A DNA stretch of 64,000 bases from positions 1,456,501 to 1,520,500 of the forward strand of contig NZ_CP019508.1 of NCBI RefSeq assembly GCF_002002865.1, given 5' to 3'. A program made the translations under genes and the position numbers. Positions 45,576 through 53,351 of the stretch are shown piece by piece (positions within the stretch are counted from its first letter, which is position 1; every line of letters starts with the position of its first letter). The stretch comes from Brevundimonas sp. LM2. GTDB taxonomy: Bacteria > Pseudomonadota > Alphaproteobacteria > Caulobacterales > Caulobacteraceae. The notes below the pieces were generated by a model that saw only the letters and a list, made by a program, of their open reading frames with translations, did no database searches and had not been told where the DNA came from.

Positions 45576-46817
45576 TCAATAGCGCCGGTCGACCAAGCTC
45601 ATCGCCGCCGCCTTTAGATCCATCGTGGTCAGCGCCGATCCCACGGCGGATGAGGTCAGGGCCGCGCCCTTGATCCACAGGGCGAAACGGGTGGCGGCGA
45701 GCCGGGTCAGCGCCATGTCGCTCGGCCACACGCCGGCGCTGTTGTAATAGGTGCCGCCGCCCTCCGGACCGCGCAGCAGCATGGCGAGATCCTGGAACGA
45801 GGGGTCGCGCCTGGCCTGAATGCAGACGCTGGCGATCAGGCGAGCATATTTGACATAGAAGCCCTCCTCGGCCGGGAGGATGGAGACGGTCGGCGCCATC
45901 ACCCGCGCCCAACTGTCCAGATCGACCTTGTCCGGATCTCCCTGGGGGCGCTGGCCGGCCAGATAGCGCGGCATGTCCCGGAACACGCTGTGCCAGACCG
46001 CCTCGCGCACGAATCCGCGCATATCGGGCCAGTGATAGGCGATGGTCGAGGTCGAGGTGCCGGCCACGACGCTGACGGATCGGTTGGTGATCGCGGCCAG
46101 GCCGCCGGCGAGGATCTGGTCGGCCGCTATGTCGAGCAGCCGGAACCGCATCGAGTCCGGATCCAGCTGGTCGGCCGGCGCCTTCGGCAGGATCAGGTTG
46201 TCCCGGTACCAAAGCGTGGTCGCCGCCGCGCCCTCGGGGCGCCCCAGGATCCGATCGACCATGGCCCCCAGTCCCTCCGCCGCGATCACCTCATAATCCG
46301 CCCTTCCCAGCAACGCCCCGGCGTAGAACTGTTCGATCGTCAGGCATGAGATCAGCGGCCCGGCGAACGCCGCCAGCTCCGGGGTCGCCAGCCGTTCCTC
46401 CCAGGCGGCCCGGCGCATCGCGTCCCACCGTCCCATCAGGTCCCGCTGCGCCTCGCCGGGGTTCACCAGCAAGGCCTCCCAGATGCGCACGAACTGAGCA
46501 TCGGGATGAGCGCGCAGCCGCAGATAGCGCTGGATCAGGCTCAGCAGATTGTCGCGACTGAGGGGCAGACCGGGCAAGGTGTCGAAGAAGGCGCGATGAA
46601 AGGCCTGATCGCGCCGCATCGCCTCTTCGCCGACCGCCTTGATCAGGCCGGACTTGGCTCCGAACAGATTGACGATGATCGTGGTGCTGCGCCCCATGGC
46701 CTCGGCCACATCGCGCATCGTGAGGTGGTCCAGGCCCCCCTCCGCCGCGCGGGCGAGGGCGACGTCCACCACGTGCTGGGCGTCGACGGCGCGATGGGTC
46801 GATTGAAGCTGAGGCAT
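45576..46817 (-). CDS. regulator with two tandem TetR-type domains
   Basis: A 413-residue protein, about twice the usual TetR length. A first helix-turn-helix is at residues 14-58 (LTMRDVAEAMGRSTTIIVNLF) followed by a helical ligand-type domain to about 195. A second TetR-like N-terminus begins near 224 (RFRLLDIAADQILAGGLAAI, NRSVSVVAGTSTSTIAYHW) followed by another helical domain. The reading frame is continuous with no stop between the halves, so this is a fusion and not a frameshift. It lies upstream of the TonB receptor on the same strand, with a 267-bp gap, and probably controls the cluster. A true monomeric pseudo-dimer is possible. Confidence 0.8.
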   Translation of the reverse strand: MPQLQSTHRAVDAQHVVDVALARAAEGGLDHLTMRDVAEAMGRSTTIIVNLFGAKSGLIKAVGEEAMRRDQAFHRAFFDTLPGLPLSRDNLLSLIQRYLRLRAHPDAQFVRIWEALLVNPGEAQRDLMGRWDAMRRAAWEERLATPELAAFAGPLISCLTIEQFYAGALLGRADYEVIAAEGLGAMVDRILGRPEGAAATTLWYRDNLILPKAPADQLDPDSMRFRLLDIAADQILAGGLAAITNRSVSVVAGTSTSTIAYHWPDMRGFVREAVWHSVFRDMPRYLAGQRPQGDPDKVDLDSWARVMAPTVSILPAEEGFYVKYARLIASVCIQARRDPSFQDLAMLLRGPEGGGTYYNSAGVWPSDMALTRLAATRFALWIKGAALTSSAVGSALTTMDLKAAAMSLVDRRY

Positions 46818-46960
46818 ACGCTTCCATGGATCGTCGAGGTCCGGCTGTCGACCCGATCGACGCGGCGGCGTCCGCCGCTCCTGAAATCGCTAAGGAGTCA
46901 GGAGCCGGAACACGATCAAAGTTCGGCCAGTGACGGGCCCATCAGTCAGGCTGGGGCCGG

Positions 46961-47050
<90 letters not shown>

Positions 47051-47137
47051 GCGGGGCCGTAGGACGCTCGGTCGAAAGCGAGGGGCTTCTCTAATGGCGC
47101 GAAGGCGGCATCGCAAGCCGGAATATGAGGCGATCGG

Positions 47138-48073
47138 CTAACGCAGAGCGGGCAGGGCCAGGCCCGGGGCCTGACCGTCCTGGGCCTCGGTGGCGGTGAA
47201 GCGAAACAGTTCGGCCGGACGCCCGCCGGTTCCGGTCGACATCAGGCCGGTGGCCGCGACCAGACCGGTGCGTTCGACACCGCGTCTGAAGTTCTGCTTG
47301 TGCAGATTCAGGCCCACCACGGCCTCGGCGGCGGCCTGCAGGGTCGACAGGGTGAAGGTCGGGGGCATCAGTTCGAACAGCACCGGGCGGTACCGCAGCT
47401 TGCTCCGCAGCCGGCCCAGACCGGTGGCCAGGATGCGCCTGTGGTCGGACGTCATGCTCCGGTCGCCCAGCGCCAGGGGGCAGGCGTCCACGCCGTCGCG
47501 CAGGGCTTCCGCGACCAGACCGGCCTCATAGAGAAGTTCATAGCGTTCCAGCACGCTACCCTCGTCCCAGCGCGCCGCGGGGCTCAAGGCGAACACCGAG
47601 TCGCCGCGGGCGAGGCGTCGCGGCTCCGGCGCCGCCCAGGCCTGGACCGCCGCGAGCAGCGCGCCGGGGGTTCCGCTCTGGCGCCGGTCCTCCCAGGGAA
47701 AGATGTCCAGCACGGCCGTCCACCGCGCGCCCGGCGGGGCCACATCGACCGCGTCCGCCGTGAGGGCCAGATAGCCGACCGAGATCTCGCGGCGGAGATC
47801 GGGCCCCGGCGTGGCGCGCGGCGCGCCCCGGCCGGCGTCGCCGAAAGTGTACAGCTGTTCCACGAAGCCCAGACCGAACCCGGTCTGGGCCGTCACGAAG
47901 GCGCGCAGCGCGCGTTCGAACGTCCGGTCCTGCGCCGGATCGAAGGGGCCAGAGGGCAGGGCCAGTTCGCCGTCCGCGTCCTCGGTGGTCAGGACGCAGA
48001 GCCGGCCCTCGCGCACGGCCATGACCACGGCGGACAGGCTGATGCGCACGCCGTGTTCACCGCCCCAGGACAT
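47138..48073 (-). CDS. NrtR-like regulator with degenerate Nudix domain and winged helix
   Basis: A 311-residue protein with an N-terminal Nudix-fold domain (about 8-145) and a C-terminal winged helix (about 225-300: FTLSTLQAAAEAVVGLNLHKQNFRRGVE, GRPAELFRF), the layout of NrtR repressors of NAD metabolism. The Nudix box region (GPFDPAQDRTFERALRAFVTAQTG) lacks the catalytic REUXEE glutamates, so hydrolysis is unlikely and a ligand-sensing role is expected. The gene starts 3 bp after the HD-domain gene, so they are co-transcribed. Control of NAD synthesis or salvage is known for the family; the targets here are not in the window. Confidence 0.83.
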   Translation of the reverse strand: MSWGGEHGVRISLSAVVMAVREGRLCVLTTEDADGELALPSGPFDPAQDRTFERALRAFVTAQTGFGLGFVEQLYTFGDAGRGAPRATPGPDLRREISVGYLALTADAVDVAPPGARWTAVLDIFPWEDRRQSGTPGALLAAVQAWAAPEPRRLARGDSVFALSPAARWDEGSVLERYELLYEAGLVAEALRDGVDACPLALGDRSMTSDHRRILATGLGRLRSKLRYRPVLFELMPPTFTLSTLQAAAEAVVGLNLHKQNFRRGVERTGLVAATGLMSTGTGGRPAELFRFTATEAQDGQAPGLALPALR

Positions 48074-48076
48074 GGT

Positions 48077-48760
48077 CTATTCCGTATGCCAGGCGTCGGG
48101 GCCCGGCAGGATGCCGGTGGCCTCGGCCAGGATGCGATAGCGGTCCAGGTAGCGTTCCTGAGCCACGGGCGCGGACAGGGGTTCGATGACGAGATCGTAG
48201 CCGGGCGGGGGTCTGCCGAAGAAGCCCAGCGACTCCTTCTTCGTGAATCCGGCCAGCTGGGTCGCCTCGAAATAGGCGCAGGCCTTGTCGGAGCTCTTGA
48301 TCAGGGCCTTGACCGGGGCGGGCGTGCGCGCGGGCAGGCCGAAACGGACATGGATGGCGTCCTCCAGACGAGCCTCGAACGCCTTGTAGCTGACGCCCAG
48401 AGCGGCCTTGAACGGCGAGATCATGTCGCCGATCACATACTCCGACGCGTCGTGCAGCAGGGCGGCCAGGCGCCATTTCGGATCCAGGCCCGGTTTGATG
48501 TGGGCGGCGATCTCCTCGACCACGCAGCTGTGCTGGGCCACGGAAAAGGCGTGCTCGCCGATCGTCTGGCCGTTCCAACGCGCGACGCGGGCCAGGCCGT
48601 GGGCGATGTCCTCGATCTCGATGTCGAAGGGGGAGGGATCGAGCAGATCCAGGCGCCGGCCCGACAGCATGCGCTGCCATGCGCGCGGGGCCGAGGTGGC
48701 GGCGCGACGGGACCGGGTCGGGGCGGGCTTCGACAGGTCGTCCAAGACGGGAGTGTCCAA
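48077..48760 (-). CDS. HD-domain phosphohydrolase (YfbR-like)
   Basis: A 227-residue HD-superfamily hydrolase. The metal-binding residues are His in TIGEHAFSVAQHS, the HD pair in LAALLHDASEY, and Asp in IKSSDKACAYFEA, a pattern like YfbR-type 5'-nucleotidases. The TTG at 48760 gives the longest frame but has no Shine-Dalgarno; an internal ATG at 48670 would remove the poorly conserved first 30 residues. It precedes the NrtR-like gene by 3 bp. The likely substrate is a nucleotide or nucleoside monophosphate, which agrees with a link to NAD or nucleotide recycling, but this is inferred. Confidence 0.82.
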   Translation of the reverse strand: MDTPVLDDLSKPAPTRSRRAATSAPRAWQRMLSGRRLDLLDPSPFDIEIEDIAHGLARVARWNGQTIGEHAFSVAQHSCVVEEIAAHIKPGLDPKWRLAALLHDASEYVIGDMISPFKAALGVSYKAFEARLEDAIHVRFGLPARTPAPVKALIKSSDKACAYFEATQLAGFTKKESLGFFGRPPPGYDLVIEPLSAPVAQERYLDRYRILAEATGILPGPDAWHTE

Positions 48761-48816
48761 CAGCTAACGGCAGGTCAGGTGACCCATCCCCCCGGCGGGA
48801 TCAAGCGCGACGGCGA

Positions 48817-49722
48817 CTATTCGCCGACGTTCAGCGTCACCAGGTCGCGGGCGGAGTCGAACACGCCGTCGCTGTCGCGTTCCTTGGAGCGGACCGTGGC
48901 GACGACGATGGGACCACCGGCCGGTCCGCGCGCCTCATAGCCGACCATCCGCCACCCCGCGTCCGACGGGCGGCTGTCGGTCAGCCGGTAGGTGGTGCGG
49001 ACTGCATCGCCGGGCGCCTGGGTACGGATCCGGGCCGCATCGTCGTGGGCCTGGACGCTGACGCTCTCGTCGCTGGAGGCGACGTCCACGCTCTGCCGCG
49101 AATCGTCGGCGTTGATGCTGATATTGCCGATGCGGACGGAAGCCCGGTCGCCGTCGGCGTTGACGGTCAGCCCGGGCAGACGGACATCGGCCGTGTCGCC
49201 CTGGGCCTCGACGGCGACGCCGGGCAGGCGGACGCTGGCCCGATCCGGGCCCGCGGATCGGGCCGCCGCCGCGGCGGCGTCCGCTTCGACCAGGGCCGCA
49301 TCGGCCGCCACGCGCGCCGCGTCGGCGTCGACCAGGGCGGCGTCGGCGGCGATGCGGGCGTCTTCGGCGTCCTGGGAGACCTTCAGATCGGCGACCGTCC
49401 GCGGCATGGCGGCGGCCAGCAGGGTCTCGAAGCGGGTCAGGACCTTTTCGACGGGATCGGCCTCACCCAGGGCGACGAGATGCAGCGACACCTCAGCCCC
49501 GCGCGGCCCGCTGTAGATGCAGACGGTGCCGCCCGCCTGGGCGGTGCCCTTGCGGGTCAGAACGCCGAGGGTTTCGGGGCACTGCAGCGTGTCGACGACC
49601 TTGAGCACGCCGCGAGCGTCCGACCCGCCTGTGCGGCTCGAGATGTGAACGCCGTTCTCGCCGTCGCAGCCCGCCGCGAGGACAGCGAGCGCGCCAAGGC
49701 TGGCGATCAGGGGCAGGCGCAT
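48817..49722 (-). CDS. lipoprotein with short beta-type repeats, function unknown
   Basis: A 301-residue protein that starts at the ATG at 49722 behind an AAAGGA Shine-Dalgarno. The signal peptide ends in a lipobox (VLAAGC), so it should be lipid-anchored. Next come a globular part with Cys residues, an Ala/Asp-rich predicted helix (about 108-150, AADAAL repeated), and three near-repeats of about 16 residues (ASVRLPGVAVEAQGD, ADVRLPGLTVNADGD, ASVRIGNISINADD). These repeats look like turns of a small beta-solenoid. I do not recognise a family. A MoxR ATPase gene lies upstream on the same strand. Confidence 0.75.
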   Translation of the reverse strand: MRLPLIASLGALAVLAAGCDGENGVHISSRTGGSDARGVLKVVDTLQCPETLGVLTRKGTAQAGGTVCIYSGPRGAEVSLHLVALGEADPVEKVLTRFETLLAAAMPRTVADLKVSQDAEDARIAADAALVDADAARVAADAALVEADAAAAAARSAGPDRASVRLPGVAVEAQGDTADVRLPGLTVNADGDRASVRIGNISINADDSRQSVDVASSDESVSVQAHDDAARIRTQAPGDAVRTTYRLTDSRPSDAGWRMVGYEARGPAGGPIVVATVRSKERDSDGVFDSARDLVTLNVGE

Positions 49723-49831
49723 GGCGGCAGTCCTTTCAGCCCTCATCCTGAACCAAAGCCAAGGTCGATCCAGTGAAATCGCGGTAACCGCACCTGTGCC
49801 GTCTGTCTTTGACGGCGTCGTGACGTCCCCA

Positions 49832-50704
49832 TCAGCCGCCGGGCCGGGAGCCTTCTCGGCGGTTGAGAAAGGCGAGGCGTTCGAACAGGTGCACATCCTG
49901 CTCGTTTTTCAACAAGGCACCATGAAGCGGCGGGATCAACTTGTTGGGCGCGCGTTCGCGCAAGGTCTCGGGCTGGACATCATCCACCATCAGCAGTTTG
50001 AGCCAGTCCAGCAGTTCGGACGTCGATGGCTTCTTCTTCAGGCCGGGCGTGTCGCGGATCTCGTAGAAGGTCTTCAGGGCTTCGGAAACGAGCCGCGGCT
50101 TGATGCCGGGGAAGTGGACCTCAACGATGGCCTGCATGGTCTGGTCGTCGGGGAAGCGGATGTAGTGGAAGAAACAGCGGCGCAGGAAGGCGTCCGGCAG
50201 TTCCTTCTCATTGTTGGACGTGATGACCACGATCGGGCGGACGGCGGCGCGTATGGTCTCGCCGGTCTCCTGGACGAAGAACTCCATCCGGTCGAGTTCC
50301 TGCAGCAGATCGTTGGGAAACTCGATGTCGGCCTTATCGATCTCGTCGATCAGCAGGATCGGGCGGACCGGGCTGGTGAAGGCCTCCCACAGCTTGCCGG
50401 GTTTCAGATAGTTCTTCACGTCCTGGACGCGGGGATCGCCCAACTGGCTGTCCCGCAGACGGCTGACGGCGTCATACTCGTACAGTCCGTTGTGGGCCTT
50501 GGTCGTGGACTTGACGTGCCAGGTGATAAGCGGGGCCTTCAGCGCCTCCGCCATCTCATAGGCCAGGACCGTCTTGCCGGTGCCCGGCTCCCCCTTGATG
50601 AGCAGGGGCCGTTCCAGCGCCACGGCGGCGTTGACGGCGATCCTCAGATCCTGGGTCGCGATATAGTTCGAGGTACCCTCGAACCGGTCGGTCGGCCGTG
50701 TCAT
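49832..50704 (-). CDS. MoxR-family AAA+ ATPase
   Basis: A 290-residue cytoplasmic AAA+ ATPase. Walker A GEPGTGKT is at residues 38-45, Walker B is LLIDEIDKAD, sensor 1 is ITSNNEKELPDAF and the arginine finger region is LRRCFFHYIRFPD. MoxR proteins usually work with a von Willebrand factor A-domain partner in chaperone-like metal-centre insertion. No VWA gene is in the window, and the next gene on this strand encodes the lipoprotein. The ATG at 50704 is well placed. Confidence 0.91.
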   Translation of the reverse strand: MTRPTDRFEGTSNYIATQDLRIAVNAAVALERPLLIKGEPGTGKTVLAYEMAEALKAPLITWHVKSTTKAHNGLYEYDAVSRLRDSQLGDPRVQDVKNYLKPGKLWEAFTSPVRPILLIDEIDKADIEFPNDLLQELDRMEFFVQETGETIRAAVRPIVVITSNNEKELPDAFLRRCFFHYIRFPDDQTMQAIVEVHFPGIKPRLVSEALKTFYEIRDTPGLKKKPSTSELLDWLKLLMVDDVQPETLRERAPNKLIPPLHGALLKNEQDVHLFERLAFLNRREGSRPGG

Positions 50705-50771
50705 CCAATGCTCCGTGGGTTCGCGCCACGCCTAGCCGATGACACGGCCGTTTCACAACGTCGCGTTTGTC

Positions 50772-51011
50772 TCAGGTGATCCGCTTGGCGGAGACCGGGT
50801 CGCTGGCCGGGAAGGTCTCTTCCACGCCTTCGTCGATCAGGGCCTCCTGCCGATCCTCGGCATTGCCGTGCTTCTCTTCAAGGTGGTCATGGGCGTCTTC
50901 GCTGGGGTCGATGCGGCGCGCGAAGGGAGTGTTGACGTCGTGGTCGGAGCCGCGGGGCTCGCCGGGGGCGTCGTCGTCGGCGGCGTGGGGCGCGGGGATG
51001 GCATCGGTCAT
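50772..51011 (-). CDS. small acidic protein with ETFPASDP tail
   Basis: A 79-residue hydrophilic protein, rich in Asp, Glu and His (DAHDHLEEKHGNAEDRQ) and with no signal peptide. The C-terminal DEGVEETFPASDPVS motif recurs in many small proteins of alphaproteobacteria, but its role is not known to me. Its start overlaps the stop of the next acidic gene by 4 bp, so the two are coupled. Acidic composition suggests a disordered or stress-related protein. Confidence 0.75.
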   Translation of the reverse strand: MTDAIPAPHAADDDAPGEPRGSDHDVNTPFARRIDPSEDAHDHLEEKHGNAEDRQEALIDEGVEETFPASDPVSAKRIT

Positions 51012-51451
51012 TGGTCTTCTCCTTCGGGCGCATAGCCCAGGTCCTCGATATCGTCGTCGGAGAGCGTCTTGGACTCCCAGTGGCCGGCGCTGGCCTGAGC
51101 CCCCTGAACGTCCTCCATCAGGCCGGCGTAGACCAGCTCGACCTCGCCGTTCCCCGGCGTGTCGGCGCCGAGGTCGATCTCATTGATCCGGGTGCCGTCC
51201 GCGCCGTACTGGGCGTCGGCTTCGGGTTCGACGCCATCCGCGCCCAGATCCTCCTCCAGATCGGCGTCGTCCTCATCGAAGTCTTCCTCGTCGGCATCGC
51301 CGTCGGCCGAGGTGACGTCCAGGACGTCCGGCATCTCTTCGAAGGTCTTGAACTCATTGGTGACGCCGCCGGTTTCCGAGGCGTCGATATTGTCCTCGTC
51401 GAAGGTTTCGGACTGGTCCTGATCGTCCCGGCCGCTGTCGCTGTCGGTCAT
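51008..51451 (-). CDS. acidic protein of unknown function
   Basis: A 147-residue, extremely acidic protein (stretches such as EEDFDEDDADLEEDL). It is probably largely disordered in the N-terminal half, with a more ordered C-terminal part (INEIDLGADTPGNGEVELVYAG). The ATG at 51451 has a strong GGAGAG Shine-Dalgarno; a longer upstream frame has none. It is followed by the ETFPASDP-type protein with a 4-bp overlap. No enzyme motif is seen. The gene is divergent from flbT. Confidence 0.75.
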   Translation of the reverse strand: MTDSDSGRDDQDQSETFDEDNIDASETGGVTNEFKTFEEMPDVLDVTSADGDADEEDFDEDDADLEEDLGADGVEPEADAQYGADGTRINEIDLGADTPGNGEVELVYAGLMEDVQGAQASAGHWESKTLSDDDIEDLGYAPEGEDQ

Positions 51452-51639
51452 GGCTTGCTCTCCTGTCTGCAGCGGGATGAACGTCGCGGCATGGACCGTG
51501 TTCCGAGGTCGGCCGCCCATAACGCCCGCATCCAGGCGCCGGACCCGCGCCGAGCGAACACATGCTTAACCACGTTTCTTTAGCGTGCGTCAGTCACCGC
51601 GAAGCTAATCACACACTGCGGGCAGGGGGAGGCCCACCG

Positions 51640-52029
51640 ATGCCGTTGAAGCTGTCTTTGAAGCCCGGGGAAAAGTTCGTTCTCAACGGCGCGGTCGTCC
51701 AGAACGGCGACCGCCGTGGCGTGCTCATCCTGCAGAACAAGGCCTCCGTCCTGCGCGAGAAGGACATCATGCAGTTGTCCGAGGTCACGACCCCCGCCAA
51801 GCGGATCTATTTCCCGGTCATGATGATGTACCTCGACGAAACATCGGCACCGAAGGTCTACGACGAGTTCGTCACCCGTCTGTCGGAGTTCATGGGTGCC
51901 ACCCGCAACCCGGCGGTGCTGAACGACTGCGTCGCCGTGTCCCGGCACGTTCTGGCGCGCGAATATTACAAGGCTCTGATGACCGCCAGGAAACTGGTCG
52001 ACTATGAAGAAAGCCTGATCGGATGCTGA
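51640..52029 (+). CDS. flbT: flagellin translation regulator FlbT
   Basis: A 129-residue FlbT protein. In Caulobacter it binds flagellin mRNA and limits flagellin synthesis until the hook is complete. Typical sequence includes [20 protein letters not shown], the basic NGDRRG and a helical C-terminus ([17 protein letters not shown]). The ATG at 51640 follows GGGGGAGG; an upstream in-frame ATG has no Shine-Dalgarno. The stop overlaps the flaF start by 7 bp. No flagellin genes are in the window. Confidence 0.92.
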   Translation: MPLKLSLKPGEKFVLNGAVVQNGDRRGVLILQNKASVLREKDIMQLSEVTTPAKRIYFPVMMMYLDETSAPKVYDEFVTRLSEFMGATRNPAVLNDCVAVSRHVLAREYYKALMTARKLVDYEESLIGC

Positions 52030-52385
52030 AGGCCTATGCACAGGCGTCCGCGCGGACAGAGACCCCGAGAGAGCTGGAGTACCGGCTGTTCGGTCAGGTC
52101 ACCCGGGCGCTGATGCATGCGGCCACCGTCGACGAATCCGATCTGAAGACCCGCATCGACGCCCTGGACTGGAACCGCCGGCTCTGGTCGACGCTGGCGA
52201 CCGACTGCTCCGATCCGGACAACGCTCTGGCAAAGCCCATGCGGGCCCAGATCATCTCCATCAGTCTGTTCGTCAGCCGCCACTCGTCGGCCGTGATGCG
52301 GGGTGAGGAGGATTTCGAGACCCTGATCGACATCAATCGGTCCGTGATGCAAGGGCTCGCGCCCCACGCCCAGCCGCAGCCTTAG
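52023..52385 (+). CDS. flaF: flagellar regulator FlaF
   Basis: A 120-residue FlaF protein, mostly alpha-helical ([34 protein letters not shown]). It works opposite to FlbT, promoting flagellin production or export. Translation is coupled to flbT by a 7-bp overlap. A strong intrinsic terminator lies 220 bp downstream after a small ORF, so flbT, flaF and the small ORF may share a transcript. Confidence 0.92.
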   Translation: MLKAYAQASARTETPRELEYRLFGQVTRALMHAATVDESDLKTRIDALDWNRRLWSTLATDCSDPDNALAKPMRAQIISISLFVSRHSSAVMRGEEDFETLIDINRSVMQGLAPHAQPQP

Positions 52386-52475
52386 GCCCGAGCCCGCGGC
52401 CGATCACGAAAGCGCCATCGGGCTTTGCGAAAACCCAGAAGCTGTCCTAGCTTACGCCTCCCTGTTTAACAGTCG

Positions 52476-52490
52476 AAAGGAGGTGATCCA
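52476..52490 (+). promoter_or_regulatory. unusually long Shine-Dalgarno AAAGGAGGTGATCCA
   Basis: These 15 bases are the exact complement of the last 15 bases usual for bacterial 16S rRNA (TGGATCACCTCCTTT). The GGAGG core is 7 bases before the GTG of the small ORF. Normal genes in this window pair over 4 to 8 bases only. Such a site could bind idle 30S subunits very tightly. Confidence 0.8.
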
Positions 52491-52556
52491 GTGATCTCAT
52501 TGTCCCATACCCGTGCGGTGACCGGTTGCTGGTCCTCTGGCGAGGTCCGGGTCTGA
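52491..52556 (+). CDS. 21-codon small ORF behind an extended Shine-Dalgarno
   Basis: This GTG-started ORF encodes a 21-residue peptide ending in CWSSGEVRV. It is too short for normal gene finding, and I do not recognise it. It stands out because of the 15-base Shine-Dalgarno and because a perfect intrinsic terminator closes the transcript 49 bp after its stop. The peptide has no hydrophobic helix and no run of one amino acid, so it is neither a clear membrane peptide nor a clear attenuation leader. It may be a small protein, a translation decoy, or part of a structured sRNA. Confidence 0.55.
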   Translation: MISLSHTRAVTGCWSSGEVRV

Positions 52557-52604
52557 TCTTTTCAGACTGACAATCGGTCCGGCCGTAACGCGGTCAGACA
52601 ATGA

Positions 52605-52635
52605 GGGCCGCCGGAGCAATCCGGCGGCCCTTTTT
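52605..52635 (+). terminator. intrinsic terminator after small ORF
   Basis: A perfect 10-bp stem (GGGCCGCCGG / CCGGCGGCCC) with a 6-nt loop is followed by TTTTT. It ends 5 bp before the stop codon of the opposing ExoD gene and closes the flbT-flaF-small ORF region. Confidence 0.93.
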
Positions 52636-52640
52636 GCCGG

Positions 52641-53276
52641 CTAGAACACCTGCTGGATCCACTGCAGCGAGAAGGTCGTGGCCGAGACGATCAGGCTCCA
52701 CGCCGCCCAGACGAAGACGCAGAACCCGGCGACGCCGAGCCAGGCTGCGCCGATCAGGGCTCCGTCCCGCTGCATCAGGCCGAACCCGAACAGGGCCACG
52801 AACAGGGACGGGAACAGATTGCCGCCGAACAGGGGCAGCATGATGATGACGGTCAGCAGGCTGGTGACGATGCCGATCAGGACTTCGGAGACCTCGCTGC
52901 TCATGATGCTGAAGCGCGGCCGCGACAGCCGCTCGATCTGGATCAGGGGCTTCCTGACCTTGTCGATGGTGGCGCGGTAGCTGCTGCGCGGCAGGCTGGT
53001 CTTCAGCGCCCAGGCCGGCATCCACAACTGGTCGCGGCGCGTCACCAGATGCAGGCAGATCACCAGCAGCGGCGCCCCCAGAAGGGTGGTCGAGCCCGGA
53101 ATGGGCGAGGCGATGGCATTGATCAGGCCGAAGAAGACCATCAGCGCCCCGAAGCCGCGCTCCCCGAAGGCGTTGATCAGTTCGCCCAGATAGAGCTTGT
53201 CGTCCGTCTTGGCGCCGATGTCGTCGAGCACGGTGGAAAAAGGCCGTGCGTCGCTCTGATAGTCGTAGTCGGGCAT
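52641..53276 (-). CDS. ExoD-family membrane protein (first copy)
   Basis: A 211-residue inner-membrane protein of the ExoD family, linked to exopolysaccharide production in rhizobia. Family features are LYLGELINAFGERGFGALMV, the PIPGSTTLLGAPLLV stretch, WMPAWALKTSLPR and the two helices around LPLFGGNLFPSL and FGLMQRDG. About four or five hydrophobic segments are visible. It lies 75 bp downstream of a second ExoD gene on the same strand. Function beyond the family link is unknown. Confidence 0.87.
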   Translation of the reverse strand: MPDYDYQSDARPFSTVLDDIGAKTDDKLYLGELINAFGERGFGALMVFFGLINAIASPIPGSTTLLGAPLLVICLHLVTRRDQLWMPAWALKTSLPRSSYRATIDKVRKPLIQIERLSRPRFSIMSSEVSEVLIGIVTSLLTVIIMLPLFGGNLFPSLFVALFGFGLMQRDGALIGAAWLGVAGFCVFVWAAWSLIVSATTFSLQWIQQVF

Positions 53277-53351
53277 CAGGCGGCGCTCTGCAGAAGACGG
53301 ACCACATTTAGGCGCGTCGTGTGACGGGTGCTACTTACCATTGCGCCATGT

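Noticed and set aside
45576..46817. Frameshifted or fused pair of separate TetR genes caused by sequencing error
   Set aside because: The frame is open throughout, with a plausible linker and no stop or start signals between the halves.
51560..51600. CtrA-binding site before flbT
   Set aside because: TTAA at 51565 is not followed by a second TTAA after 7 bases.
52476..52490. Fragment of a 16S rRNA gene 3' end on the minus strand
   Set aside because: Only the 15 bases match; the bases beyond (GTGATCTCATTG) do not continue into the rRNA sequence, and spacing to a GTG fits a Shine-Dalgarno.
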